Assembly (NCBI RefSeq): GCF_001507665.1
Contig: NZ_CP013910.1
Coordinates: 470,001-534,000 of the forward strand
Reading direction: 5' to 3'
DNA length: 64,000 nucleotides
DNA from: Deinococcus actinosclerus
GTDB taxonomy: Bacteria; Deinococcota; Deinococci; Deinococcales; Deinococcaceae
Below are positions 1-8,276 of this stretch, piece by piece. Numbering within the stretch: the first letter of the stretch is position 1; every line of letters begins with the position of its first letter. The notes beneath the pieces were generated by a model. It was not told where the DNA came from. It saw nothing but the letters and a program-made list of their open reading frames with translations, and searched no databases. Made by a program: the position numbers and the translations under genes.

Positions 1-1
1 G

Positions 2-1123
2 ATCGCTCGGGGCGCACGCGAGGCGGCCGGGGCCATCGGGAAGCTCATGGACGCGCAGGAGTACCTCGACTGGGGTGGTCAGGTCGCGGGCTCGCTCGGA
101 CAGGTCGCAGGCGCGCTGGGAGAGGTGGAACAGGCGTACGACGGGGTGACCGGTGAGAAGCTGTCCACACCCTGGAAGGACCTCGCGGCGAACCTCGACG
201 GGGCGCAGAACGCCGCGAAGAAGCTGGGCAGCATGATCACCGACGTCATGCGGATCATGCAGAACCCGGCGGACATCGGCGCGTGGGTCAGCCTCATCAC
301 GAACGTGGTCAGCTCCATCGCCGACGCCATCAGTGGATTCAAGAAGGCGCAGGCGGAGGTCACCCGCCTCAAACAGGAGTTCGCGCAGGACAACCCCCTG
401 CTCAACCCTGGCGACTACCAGAAGGCGTACACCCGCAGCCGCGGCTTCCTGGCCGACGTGTTCGGTGGTGGGCCCGAGGTGGTCAACGAGATCGACAAGA
501 TCGGCGTGATGTTCGCCAAGACCTTGCAGGACGCGCTGATCGGCGGCATCAAGACCGGGATGGTGGAGGCCATCAAACAGAACGACTTCAGCCTGTTCAA
601 GAGCACCCTGCGCGAGAACACGTTCGACGGCCTGCTGGCCGGCATGGTAGACGCCTTCCTGAAAGACGAGATCCTGAAGAGCATCCTCGCCCCGGCCATC
701 AAGGCCTGGAGTGACGCCCTGAAGACGCCGGACACGGCGGACGACGCGGCGGCCCTCGCGGGGATCGACGCGGCGATCAGTCAGGTGGACCAGCGGGCCG
801 AGCGGTTCTACACGGACGTCGCGCCGAAGTTCATGGACCTGCAGCAGCGCTGGGGTATCGACCCGGCCCAGTCGGGCGGCGGGACCAGCGAGGGCCGCCC
901 GGTGTTCGGGAACGCCCCGGACGTGCAGTACGGCGCCCCGCCCCGCGTGCTGTTCCCGCCCGAGGCGCTGCTGGGCTTCACGGCGTTCGGGCAGGCTGTG
1001 CCGGAGTGGCGGGCCGGGGTGGCCGAGTGGCGGCAGATCAACGCGGAGTTCCGGCAAACGGTCGCGGACCTCAGCCGCTCACGCCCCGGCGGGCTGCAAC
1101 CCCTGTCCGGCGGCACCCTCTAG
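2..1123 (+). CDS. Phage tail protein, C-terminal part (tape-measure-like), partial
   Basis: The frame is open to the left edge: codons before the first ATG at 47 read IARGAREAAGAIGKL and continue the same Ala/Gly-rich helical composition, so the gene almost certainly starts outside the window. The visible part of about 373 residues is mostly helical. It has a hydrophobic stretch roughly 78-98 residues after the ATG at 47 and a Pro/Gly-rich end. It is followed 10 bases later by another tail gene with a perfect AGGAGGTGA site, as in the tail module of siphoviruses, where the tape-measure gene precedes the tail-tip genes. The tape-measure assignment is inference from position and composition; no diagnostic motif is visible. 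Confidence 0.6.
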   Translation: MARGAREAAGAIGKLMDAQEYLDWGGQVAGSLGQVAGALGEVEQAYDGVTGEKLSTPWKDLAANLDGAQNAAKKLGSMITDVMRIMQNPADIGAWVSLITNVVSSIADAISGFKKAQAEVTRLKQEFAQDNPLLNPGDYQKAYTRSRGFLADVFGGGPEVVNEIDKIGVMFAKTLQDALIGGIKTGMVEAIKQNDFSLFKSTLRENTFDGLLAGMVDAFLKDEILKSILAPAIKAWSDALKTPDTADDAAALAGIDAAISQVDQRAERFYTDVAPKFMDLQQRWGIDPAQSGGGTSEGRPVFGNAPDVQYGAPPRVLFPPEALLGFTAFGQAVPEWRAGVAEWRQINAEFRQTVADLSRSRPGGLQPLSGGTL

Positions 1124-1133
1124 GAGGTGAATC

Positions 1134-2699
1134 ATGGATGACCTGACCTACCGGCTGCTCGCGTACCCCGTTACGGGCGGCGAGCCCCGCGTGATCCCCG
1201 CGCGGGAGACGTACATCAGCGCGGATGGCGGGAACGGCCTGCGCCTCCAACTCGCCCGGGGCGACTGCCGGGAGGCCACATGGACGGCGGTGGGCCGCGA
1301 CCTCGCCCTGCCGCCCCTGACGCCCACGCAGGTGCAGGTGCGCGTGAACGGCGTCTGGACGGCCGTGTGGTTCGGTGAGGTGCGGATCGGCGGGAACGCC
1401 CGCGACGTGGACGGCGAGAGCTACACCCTGCGCGGCATGAGCCGCACCTTCGACGAGGTAGTCCTCAGCGACGGGTTCGCGCAGCCCGCCCAGGCGGCCC
1501 ACCTGACCCTGCGGGCCGCGTTCCAGGACGTGATCAGCAGCGGGCAGTGGGGCACGCCCAGCCTCGTGCTGTTCGACGAGGCGCGCGTCAGCGACCTGGG
1601 CTTCGACTTCCCGGAGGTGAAGGACGGCGCACAGCAGACCCTCGCCGGGCTGATCGAGGCGGTGCAGGCCGCCGGGACACGCGAGAACGTGGACGTGTGG
1701 GTGGGCGTGCGGCCGGACCAGTACGCGTTCGCGCGGCCCGCCGCGCAGACCGTGCGGAACATCACGGGTGAGATCAGTGCCCGGCCGCAGTGGCGCAGTC
1801 CGGTGGCCGAGACGCCGTACACCGCTGTGCTCTGGTATCTGGGGAAGCGTGCCAACGGGCGTCCCCTGACGTACCTGAGCCGTAGCGACAGCGCCCGCGT
1901 GTACCGCACCCGCATCAAGCGCCTCACGCCCGGCCCGGACCTCACGTACTGGCAGGCGGCACCCGGCACGTGGACGTGGGTGACCTACGACGGGGCCGGG
2001 CGGTACGTGCCCCTGAACCCACAGCCGCCCCTGGCCGCCTTCGGTGTGCTGCGGGATGGGAAGGCCGGCACGGAGGACGGCGGCCTCGGCATGACCCAGG
2101 ACGGGACCCGCCTGGGCCTGCTGTTCGAGACGCCCTACCCCTTCCAGCGGATCACGTACACCGGCCGGGCCTACAGTGGCACCCCCGGCAGCCTGGGCAG
2201 CGACGTGGCCACGCTGGTCGCTGTGCCGGACGAGACAGGGTACGTGGTCGCGCCTCTCGCTGAACACGGCGCCGGATGGGCCGCAGGCAGCATCACGCTC
2301 GACGCGCCCGCCACCCGCGTCCTGTTCACCAACCGCGCCAGCCTGGGCGACGCCACCCAGACCACGCTGATCCTCACCGAGTTCCGCGCGGACCTGATCG
2401 ACCCGCGCGACCTCGACAGCGCTGCCCAGTACCACTACGCGCCGCCCGCGCGGGAACCCGCCGAGCTCGAAACGCAGGTGTTCGTGCCGCCGGATGATCT
2501 ACCGGGACGCGTGCGCCTCGACGATCCGGACTTCGGCCCGGCGTACGAGCGGGGGCTGGACGCCGTGGAGTATCGCATCACCGACAACCTGTACACCGCG
2601 TACCTGACCGAGCAGGCTGACGACCCCAGCAAGCTCGCGCAGGCCGCCCTCATCAAGAAACGGGACGACGCCGCCGTGATCACGGCCGTGACCGCATAG
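1134..2699 (+). CDS. Phage tail-tip/hub-like structural protein
   Basis: A 521-residue protein translated from a strong site (TAGGAGGTGAATC before ATG). It is rich in Trp, Tyr, Asp and beta-type sequence, with repeated short Arg-Asp turns and no signal peptide or membrane segment. Its size and its place directly after the tape-measure-like gene and before a 211-residue tail protein fit a hub or distal tail component of a siphovirus baseplate. It ends in TAG followed by AGGAGG for the next gene, so it is part of one tightly packed late operon. I do not recognise a named family; the role is inferred from gene order. Confidence 0.6.
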   Translation: MDDLTYRLLAYPVTGGEPRVIPARETYISADGGNGLRLQLARGDCREATWTAVGRDLALPPLTPTQVQVRVNGVWTAVWFGEVRIGGNARDVDGESYTLRGMSRTFDEVVLSDGFAQPAQAAHLTLRAAFQDVISSGQWGTPSLVLFDEARVSDLGFDFPEVKDGAQQTLAGLIEAVQAAGTRENVDVWVGVRPDQYAFARPAAQTVRNITGEISARPQWRSPVAETPYTAVLWYLGKRANGRPLTYLSRSDSARVYRTRIKRLTPGPDLTYWQAAPGTWTWVTYDGAGRYVPLNPQPPLAAFGVLRDGKAGTEDGGLGMTQDGTRLGLLFETPYPFQRITYTGRAYSGTPGSLGSDVATLVAVPDETGYVVAPLAEHGAGWAAGSITLDAPATRVLFTNRASLGDATQTTLILTEFRADLIDPRDLDSAAQYHYAPPAREPAELETQVFVPPDDLPGRVRLDDPDFGPAYERGLDAVEYRITDNLYTAYLTEQADDPSKLAQAALIKKRDDAAVITAVTA

Positions 2700-2707
2700 G
2701 AGGTGCC

Positions 2708-3343
2708 ATGCCCACACCTGCCGTAGACCCCACCTGGGCGACCGGCCCTGACCTGAGCCCCGCCAGCTGGCGGGACGTGAACTTCGAACTGCGGGACACT
2801 AGTGAGAACTTCCTGGTGGCCCTGCCGCCCACCGTGGGGTTCCGCGAGGCGCTGGGCACGCCCGACCCGTACACCTGGGACCACCCGCCGCTCACGGACC
2901 GCTGGTTTCCGCGTGGGGACGGCGTCCCCCGCATTCGCCCGATCATGACCCTCACCGGCAGCTGGACGTATCAGGATGACGAGGAGGCGCTGATTCACAC
3001 GGCCGCCATCGAGGACGCCATGCCGTACGCACGGAGCGTGTGGTGGCGTGGGCAGTTCCTGATGCTGCTGGACGCCACGCGGCCCGGCAACACCCTGATC
3101 ACGTCCGGCACGCGCCTGCGCGAGACGACGTTCAACGTGTCCCTGAACACGGTGGAGCGCGTGACACGCAGTAGCCTCCTCGCCATCTATCCGCTGCGCA
3201 AGCTCCGCATCGAGGAGATCGGCGGGGGCACCGCCACCCTGACGCCCCTGAAGGGCGTGAGCACACAGCGGGGGCAGTTCCTGCTCGTGACCGACGACGG
3301 CACGGCCTTCGCATTCGACACTCTGGAGGCCACCTATGGCTGA
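2708..3343 (+). CDS. Phage minor tail protein
   Basis: A 211-residue soluble protein, beta-rich, with several Trp/Tyr residues and no catalytic motif that I recognise. The start ATG follows TAGGAGGTGCC. The stop codon overlaps the start of the next gene (ATG at 3336) by eight bases, so translation is coupled. Its position between the hub-like protein and the spike genes suggests a distal tail or baseplate connector. It could also be a minor tail protein of another class; nothing in the sequence decides this. Confidence 0.55.
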   Translation: MPTPAVDPTWATGPDLSPASWRDVNFELRDTSENFLVALPPTVGFREALGTPDPYTWDHPPLTDRWFPRGDGVPRIRPIMTLTGSWTYQDDEEALIHTAAIEDAMPYARSVWWRGQFLMLLDATRPGNTLITSGTRLRETTFNVSLNTVERVTRSSLLAIYPLRKLRIEEIGGGTATLTPLKGVSTQRGQFLLVTDDGTAFAFDTLEATYG

Positions 3344-3689
3344 AGCCGTACTCACCAACACCAACGCGAACTTCCAGGCGTTCCAGCAGGCCACGACGTA
3401 CGCGCAGCAGCGCGCGCAGGCCGCCGAGAACGCCCGCGCGGCCATCGTGGCCTTGATTCCGGACGCGCAGGCAGCCGCGAACGCCAAGGCGGACGCTCTG
3501 GTCGCCGCCGGAGCGAAGGCGGACGCCCTGGTCGCCGCTGGGGCCAAGAGCAACGCCGTGGCCGCCGCCGCCCTCCTACCGGACCTGCGGGCCGCGCGGC
3601 TCGCCGCGATCGCGACTGCTGGACTCATCGCGTATGAGGGGGGGATCACACCACCATCCCGGCCGGTGCCGGGGTGTACCGCCTCATGA
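3336..3689 (+). CDS. Tailspike N-terminal segment (0 frame), probable frameshift partner
   Basis: A 117-residue product if read without frameshift. It is Ala-rich and helical, with an imperfect threefold decapeptide repeat (AKADALVAAG, AKADALVAAG, AKSNAVAAAA) at about residues 51-80, which looks like a trimerising neck or coiled coil. After residue 101 (TATGAG) the frame crosses G7 at 3638-3644 and then gives a Pro/Ser tail that ends at once. In the -1 frame the same DNA reads GGDHTTIPAGAGVYRL and runs into the spike protein without a stop. I read this as the N-terminal half of one tailspike of about 731 residues, made by -1 slippage on G GGG GGG or split by a one-base homopolymer error. Confidence 0.6.
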   Translation: MAEAVLTNTNANFQAFQQATTYAQQRAQAAENARAAIVALIPDAQAAANAKADALVAAGAKADALVAAGAKSNAVAAAALLPDLRAARLAAIATAGLIAYEGGITPPSRPVPGCTAS

Positions 3690-5530
3690 CCGGCGCAGAG
3701 GCCGGGCAGGTCTGGGAGCGCGTGGCGGGTGGTGGCGTGCTGCGCCGCCCGGAACTGGAGGCCGCCGCCGCCACGGACGTGCAGGAGGCCCGCGACCTGG
3801 CGCAGCAGGCGGACGGCCGGGCAGCGGGTGCGCAGACCCTCGCGGAGCAGGCCGATACCAAGGCCGAGAGAGCCTCGAATGCCCTGGGAAACCTGCATCT
3901 GTCTACCTTGAATACCCGCTCGCAGGCAGATGGACCGCAATTCGTGGACGGCAACCGCTGGGTGTGGCAGCCGGGTGGTACTCCGAACGGGGGCACGGTA
4001 GTTTCTGCCGCTGATGGCGGCATGTGGATGCGCGAGGTGAGCGGAGCTCTGACGCCAGAGATGTTCGGCGCGGCCGGGGATGGCGTCACGGACGACACGG
4101 CCGCCATCATCGCGGTTATGGCTGCCAGCACAAATCAGGTGGTCGAGTACCGCCGTCCGTACCTGATCAAACCTACCAGTACCATCAACGTCCCGGCGAG
4201 TAGTACACACCGCATGAGTGGCGCCGGCCGACTCATCCTGGGGGCCAACACGCAGTTGGGGACGGATGCCATGACCCTCCGGTATGTGCTGACCATTCTC
4301 ACTGATGACGTGCATCTCGAAAACTGGGTCATGGACGGCCAGCGCACACTTCAGACACATCGCCTTGCCGGTATCGTCGCGTACAACGCGCGCCGCCCCA
4401 GACTCGTCCGCCCACGCCTCTACGCCTGGACAGGCTTCGGCTACCTGCTTCAAAACTGCCCTGGGGCTCTGGTCGATGATGCGACGGTTACCGACTGCGG
4501 AATGATGCCCGGCATGGCCGGTGAGGACCCTGCCGCTACGGCAGGTGGTGCAGTTGGTATGGACGCGAATCTCACTCCAGCAGACCCCTATTACGCAGCA
4601 GGATGCATTGTGCGGGGTGGCACATACAGCTACAACGGACTGGACGGCCTCAGCATGAGCACGCCGGGAGGACGCGCGGAAGGTATCACAGCCCTCCACA
4701 ACGGTCAGGGCGACACCGTCCAAAGCCTCAGTATTGGCGCAGCGGGGATCTACTACCTGGCTGGAGCTGATACGACCATTACCGGGTGCACGGCGGCATA
4801 CAACAGCGGTAACGGCATCGATACCGGTCCCAACTCATCGTTAGTTCCGCGCGTCAAGATCCTGAACAACACCTGCTTCAGCAACGGCAGCGCTGGAATT
4901 CAGGCAGATGACGTGGCGGGCGTCGTGATCGAGGGCAACACCTGTTTCAACAATGGCCAGAGGGGGTTCAACAATCAGAAGGCGGGGATCATCCTGGCCA
5001 GTTTCGGACAGGTACAAGGGGCGACGATCCGGAACAACCGCTGCTATGACGACCAGGGCAACGCCCAAACGCAGACCTGGGGTCTGGGTGTCGGCACATC
5101 GCTCACCGGCGGATTCTCGATCTCCAATCTGCTGATCGAGGGCAACGACTTCGCAGGTAACAAACTTGGGGCGATTGGCAGCGACGCTCCATCGGCGCCC
5201 TACGGATTGGTCACCAGTGGATACATCAGTGCCCGCCGGAATCTGGGACATCTGCCGAATGCTGTGCTCCCTGCGGGGAATACTGCACTGAACCCCATCA
5301 ACGAGTACATGTTCATAACTCCTCAGGGTGCGGGCAGCACCATCACCTTCATCACGCCGGGCCGTCAGGGCGACATGCTCATCCTGAAATCACTAGGGAA
5401 CACCGTGACGTTGAAGGCGACAGGCGGCAACCTTGCCTTAATGGGAGGTACAGATAAGGCGCTTGGAGCGGGACAGACAGCCACACTCCTCTACGATGGT
5501 GGGGCATGGAGCCAAGTTGCTGGTGGGTAA
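3674..5530 (+). CDS. Phage tailspike, pectate-lyase-fold depolymerase
   Basis: A 618-residue frame with a GTG at 3674 as its first start. That start has no good Shine-Dalgarno site, while the frame is open back to 3638, so entry by -1 frameshift from the gene at 3336 is more likely. Residues about 1-75 are helical and Ala-rich. Then comes FGAAGDGVTDDTAAI, the classic entry motif of the pectate-lyase-3 family, followed by right-handed beta-helix sequence with many Asn turns (NNTC, GNTC, NNRC) and a beta C-terminal domain typical of phage spikes. It should bind and cut host surface polysaccharide. From about base 3880 the codon use becomes less GC-rich than in the tail genes upstream, as expected for an exchanged receptor-binding module. 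Confidence 0.8.
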   Translation: MYRLMTGAEAGQVWERVAGGGVLRRPELEAAAATDVQEARDLAQQADGRAAGAQTLAEQADTKAERASNALGNLHLSTLNTRSQADGPQFVDGNRWVWQPGGTPNGGTVVSAADGGMWMREVSGALTPEMFGAAGDGVTDDTAAIIAVMAASTNQVVEYRRPYLIKPTSTINVPASSTHRMSGAGRLILGANTQLGTDAMTLRYVLTILTDDVHLENWVMDGQRTLQTHRLAGIVAYNARRPRLVRPRLYAWTGFGYLLQNCPGALVDDATVTDCGMMPGMAGEDPAATAGGAVGMDANLTPADPYYAAGCIVRGGTYSYNGLDGLSMSTPGGRAEGITALHNGQGDTVQSLSIGAAGIYYLAGADTTITGCTAAYNSGNGIDTGPNSSLVPRVKILNNTCFSNGSAGIQADDVAGVVIEGNTCFNNGQRGFNNQKAGIILASFGQVQGATIRNNRCYDDQGNAQTQTWGLGVGTSLTGGFSISNLLIEGNDFAGNKLGAIGSDAPSAPYGLVTSGYISARRNLGHLPNAVLPAGNTALNPINEYMFITPQGAGSTITFITPGRQGDMLILKSLGNTVTLKATGGNLALMGGTDKALGAGQTATLLYDGGAWSQVAGG

Positions 5531-6267
5531 TGATCGTGCTCTTGGCACTAGGCGGGTCTGTTGGCGCCTGTGACGTTGCGGTTGTAGGTGACAGCACGGC
5601 CGAAGAGGACATCCTGACCGTGCCAGGTCTGACCTGGGTAGCTCAGTGGCGCAGCAGCCTGACTGACACCGAAATCTGCAATTTCGCGCTGGGAGGCCGG
5701 AGTCTCGCCCACTTCGTGAAACCGCACTTCCTCGGGGCGACGGCTGAACCGGAGCAATGGTGGGAAGGGTTCGGTCCCAGGCATCCTGGGGATCGGTCAT
5801 GGATTATCCCCGGAAAATCGTGGATGACCACTGTCCGGGACAGTCATCCACGCACCTTAGTGATGGCCTGGGGCCTGAACGAAATCTGGGAGGGTGCAGC
5901 CGATGGATCCTTCGTGACCATGTACAGGGACCGGCTGCGCTCGGTCGTTACACAGACCCGAGCGTGGCAGCCGGCCCCGCGCATTGTGCTGCTCACCAGC
6001 TTGGAGCTGCAGCCTGATCCGGCAGTAATGGAGGCTGTTCCTCCCAGTCGCTTGGCCGCCATCAACGATGTGACCAGGCAAGTCGCTGCCGAATCAGGGT
6101 CGATGCTGATTGACGTCAACAGAGCCTGGCGGGCGTACCCGAAACCATCTCGGCTGCTTGACAAATCGATGGGTGGTAACGGCATCAGCCACCCATCGAC
6201 TCTGGGTCATCTCCTCATCTCGCGGATCGTCATGCTGAGTCCGTTACTTCCAATTTCTCACCACTGA
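5530..6267 (+). CDS. SGNH/GDSL-type hydrolase (phage-borne, probable esterase/deacetylase)
   Basis: The blocks of the SGNH family are present: VVGDST (block I, nucleophile Ser), FALGGRS (block II Gly), MAWGLNEIW (block III G-x-N) and a C-terminal ISHPSTLGH that supplies the His. The N-terminus MIVLLALGGSVGAC is hydrophobic and could be a weak signal or lipoprotein leader. I chose the ATG at 5530 because it overlaps the spike stop as TAATG; an in-frame ATG at 5506 is possible. Sitting right behind a beta-helix depolymerase, it probably deacetylates or de-esterifies the same surface polysaccharide. Its base composition is lower in GC, like the spike's. Substrate is inference. Confidence 0.75.
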   Translation: MIVLLALGGSVGACDVAVVGDSTAEEDILTVPGLTWVAQWRSSLTDTEICNFALGGRSLAHFVKPHFLGATAEPEQWWEGFGPRHPGDRSWIIPGKSWMTTVRDSHPRTLVMAWGLNEIWEGAADGSFVTMYRDRLRSVVTQTRAWQPAPRIVLLTSLELQPDPAVMEAVPPSRLAAINDVTRQVAAESGSMLIDVNRAWRAYPKPSRLLDKSMGGNGISHPSTLGHLLISRIVMLSPLLPISHH

Positions 6268-6285
6268 GTCGAGATCTTCACTGAC

Positions 6286-6320
6286 ACCGCCCCAGCCTCT
6301 CCGGCCCTGGGGCGGTTCCT
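6286..6320 (+). terminator. Intrinsic terminator after the SGNH gene
   Basis: Arms ACCGCCCCAG (6286-6295) and CTGGGGCGGT (6307-6316) form a perfect 10-bp stem with an 11-base loop, followed by TCCTATT. It closes the tail/spike transcription unit. Confidence 0.8.
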
Positions 6321-6456
6321 ATTCACCCCAGCCAATCAAGCGAGCCTATCTGCGAATACTCATAAGAATTTCATTTGTAATGCGTCTGACACGCAGCCCA
6401 GATGATCCGTTCTAGAATCCTAAACGAACCTTAATCTAGTTGATTCCGGAGGACCC

Positions 6457-6597
6457 ATGATCCTGACCACCATCGCCCTCATCCTGGGCGCGACGTACTA
6501 CTTCGTCCATTCCGTGGCCCAACGCGAGACGCCCCCCATCACGCCAGAGGAGCAGCTCGAGTTCCGCACGGCACTCTCCCGCAAGCACACCGTCTGA
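6457..6597 (+). CDS. 46-residue membrane peptide in the lysis region
   Basis: A short gene starting ATG after GATTCCGGAGGACCC, an excellent ribosome site. The product begins MILTTIALILGATYYFVHS, one membrane segment, then has a charged tail of about 25 residues (Gln, Glu, Arg, Lys). It stands alone: a terminator ends 140 bases upstream and a strong terminator follows 24 bases downstream, so it is probably its own transcript. Size, single N-terminal membrane helix and place beside holin and endolysin genes suggest a lysis regulator, pinholin-like or superinfection peptide, but there is no direct evidence for any of these. The upstream 6317-6440 stretch is AT-rich and could hold its promoter. 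Confidence 0.6.
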   Translation: MILTTIALILGATYYFVHSVAQRETPPITPEEQLEFRTALSRKHTV

Positions 6598-6620
6598 GCA
6601 CGCGCGCCCCCTGTCCGTAA

Positions 6621-6643
6621 GCCGCCCCCTGTGGGGCGGTTTT
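6621..6643 (+). terminator. Intrinsic terminator after the 46-codon gene
   Basis: CCGCCCC (6622-6628) and GGGGCGG (6633-6639) pair across a four-base loop and are followed by TTTT. Confidence 0.85.
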
Positions 6644-6770
6644 CCATTGGAGCCCACCATGCCAGCACAACGAACGCGCGGCCCGCCTGGAGGGCATGGG
6701 CCGCGAATCACTTCCGGGTCTCAGTTCCACGCTGCTGACCCGGCCCATACCAGATCACGCTTTCTCCCCG

Positions 6771-6800
6771 CGTCCCAACGATTCCCGTTGGGGCGTTCTT
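6771..6800 (+). terminator. Terminator-like hairpin upstream of the holin genes
   Basis: CGTCCCAACG (6771-6780) pairs with CGTTGGGGCG (6786-6795) with one T-G wobble, then TTCTT. It lies 19 bases before the ATG of the next gene, so it may attenuate rather than end transcription. Confidence 0.65.
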
Positions 6801-6818
6801 CATCTCACCAGGAGACTC

Positions 6819-7178
6819 ATGGATAAACCTTCCGTTCCTCCCCTCTGGGTCCTCGCCTTCGGTGCGGCTGGCCTCGGCCTGGTCGCCCAGCTGGGCACCA
6901 GCCTCGCCATGGACATGGCCAAAGACCGCGCCAAGCTCTACGGCTTCCTGCTGCTGTCCCTGGTATTCAGCGCCAGCACCACCGTGCTCCTGGCCCAGCT
7001 GACCAGCCTCGACGAGTACGTCTGCGCCACCATCGGCACGCTCGCTGGCGCGATCCCGCCCCTGTGGACCCTCAGGGCGGCCGTGAAGCTGATCGGGCAG
7101 AAGTACAACGTCGACCTCGGCGAACTCACGAACCCCGGCGGCCCCGCGGCCCCGAAGAAGGAAGGTGACCCCACGTGA
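6819..7178 (+). CDS. Holin-like phage membrane protein
   Basis: A 119-residue protein starting at the ATG after CACCAGGAGACTC. It has three hydrophobic segments, at about residues 8-25 (WVLAFGAAGLGLVAQLG), 36-55 and 66-84, and a charged Pro/Lys C-terminus (PKKEGDPT). That layout is typical of class I holins. It overlaps the next membrane gene by four bases (GTGA) and lies two genes before the endolysin, so it belongs to the lysis cassette. No holin family motif is decisive; it could be one half of a two-gene holin/antiholin pair with the next gene. Confidence 0.6.
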   Translation: MDKPSVPPLWVLAFGAAGLGLVAQLGTSLAMDMAKDRAKLYGFLLLSLVFSASTTVLLAQLTSLDEYVCATIGTLAGAIPPLWTLRAAVKLIGQKYNVDLGELTNPGGPAAPKKEGDPT

Positions 7179-7525
7179 TCATCGAAGGGTACTGGCTCAA
7201 GCTCATGTGGGCAGTCCTGGCCGGCGGATGGTTCCTGTCCGCCCTGGTCCGACTGCTGCTCACGGCGCTGTCCTGGCCGGAACAGCGCATGTGGCGACTG
7301 TTCACCGTCTTCGTGCACGCCGTGGCGGGCGTGTTCTTCGTGTGGCGCCACGTGAACGGGGCGGCCACCATTCCAGCATTCATCCCGATCGAGGAGACGT
7401 ACCGCAACTGCGCCGCGCTGCTGCTCGTCGTGTGGGCACTGCTCGACGGCATCTGGGCGGTGCTGGGCATGACCGAGCGGCGCGCGCGACTCATCCAGCA
7501 GGGAAGGGGAGAGCATGACGACTGA
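7175..7525 (+). CDS. Holin/antiholin-like phage membrane protein
   Basis: A 116-residue protein with GTG start in a GTGA overlap with the gene before it. Three hydrophobic stretches are visible (about residues 8-29, 42-58 and 77-97), with Arg-rich loops and a basic/acidic tail (RRARLIQQGRGEHDD). Its end overlaps the endolysin start (ATG at 7515) by 11 bases. Two small consecutive membrane proteins directly before an endolysin are the usual holin pair arrangement; which is holin and which antiholin cannot be told from sequence. Confidence 0.6.
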   Translation: MIIEGYWLKLMWAVLAGGWFLSALVRLLLTALSWPEQRMWRLFTVFVHAVAGVFFVWRHVNGAATIPAFIPIEETYRNCAALLLVVWALLDGIWAVLGMTERRARLIQQGRGEHDD

Positions 7526-8120
7526 CTTCGAGAAGGCCCACGAATTCACCGCGAAGTGGGAGGGTGGGTACGTGAACCACCCCAGCGACCCCGGTGGCGA
7601 GACGAACCTGGGTGTCACCCGGAAGGTCTGGGAAGCCTGGACGAAAGAGCGCGGCCTGCCCGCTAAGCCCATGCGGGCGCTCGTCATGGCGGACGTGCTG
7701 CCGCTGTACGAAGCGCGCTACTGGCCCGCCGCATCCGGCCTGCCCTGGCCCATGTCGGGTGTCGCCTACGACATCGCCGTGAACCACGGCCCTGGCAACC
7801 TGCGCCTCATGCTGGGCAGCGTCCCAGGGACGGGCACCCCGGCGGAACGCGCGGCGCGGCTGATCGATGCGCGCGAGCAGTTCTTCCGGAACATCGTCAA
7901 GGCGCGGCCCAATCAGCAGGTCTTTCTGAAGGGGTGGCTCAGGCGGGTGGCGGCCCAGCGCGACTGGCTTGCCGAACAGGCGACGCGTCCGGCCGTCCCG
8001 CGCGTGTTCCTGCGAGGCACCGGCGGGGAGAACGTCCTGTGGGATGGCAAGCCCACGATCTACAACGGCGCCCGGCTAACCCTGTACCCGGACGGCGCGC
8101 TGCAGCTGGAACGCGAGTAA
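7515..8120 (+). CDS. Phage endolysin, GH108-type muramidase
   Basis: A 201-residue protein. The N-terminal part has KWEGGYVNHPSDPGG followed by ETNLGVT, the diagnostic glycosyl hydrolase 108 block in which the Glu of EGGY is the catalytic acid. The middle has YDIAVNHGPGNLRLML, matching the helical domain that follows in this family (PG_binding_3 type), and ends with WLRRVAAQRD. The extra C-terminal 45 residues are beta-rich. It cuts the glycan backbone of peptidoglycan at lysis. No signal peptide is visible, so release depends on the holin genes that overlap it upstream. Ribosome site GGAAGGGGAGAGC. Confidence 0.88.
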   Translation: MTTDFEKAHEFTAKWEGGYVNHPSDPGGETNLGVTRKVWEAWTKERGLPAKPMRALVMADVLPLYEARYWPAASGLPWPMSGVAYDIAVNHGPGNLRLMLGSVPGTGTPAERAARLIDAREQFFRNIVKARPNQQVFLKGWLRRVAAQRDWLAEQATRPAVPRVFLRGTGGENVLWDGKPTIYNGARLTLYPDGALQLERE

Positions 8121-8162
8121 GGCCCGCCGCGCAACAGCACCGCGATGAGGATCCGCCAGCTC

Positions 8163-8177
8163 CGCAACCGTGTTGCG
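8163..8177. repeat. Small perfect hairpin after the endolysin
   Basis: CGCAAC-CGT-GTTGCG forms a 6-bp stem. GTTGCG occurs again at 8205-8210 and CGCAACA near 8130, so the 8121-8230 spacer carries a short scattered repeat. No T-run follows, so it is not a typical terminator. Confidence 0.4.
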
Positions 8178-8276
8178 TCATGGATCTGCCTGACCGGCAA
8201 CCCTGTTGCGCTTCCCAACTCACCCTCTCACCGGCCCCTGCCTCAGCGCGGGGGCCGCGCCTATTGGAGGTACCCC

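Noticed and set aside
4841..5251. A 136-codon minus-strand frame inside the tailspike gene
   Set aside because: It is antisense to clear beta-helix coding sequence and lacks a ribosome site or promoter.
6659..6826. A 55-codon frame starting ATG after TGGAGCCCACC in the lysis region
   Set aside because: It reads through the hairpin at 6771-6800, has a Pro/Ser/Arg-rich composition without structure, and overlaps the real holin gene start at 6819.
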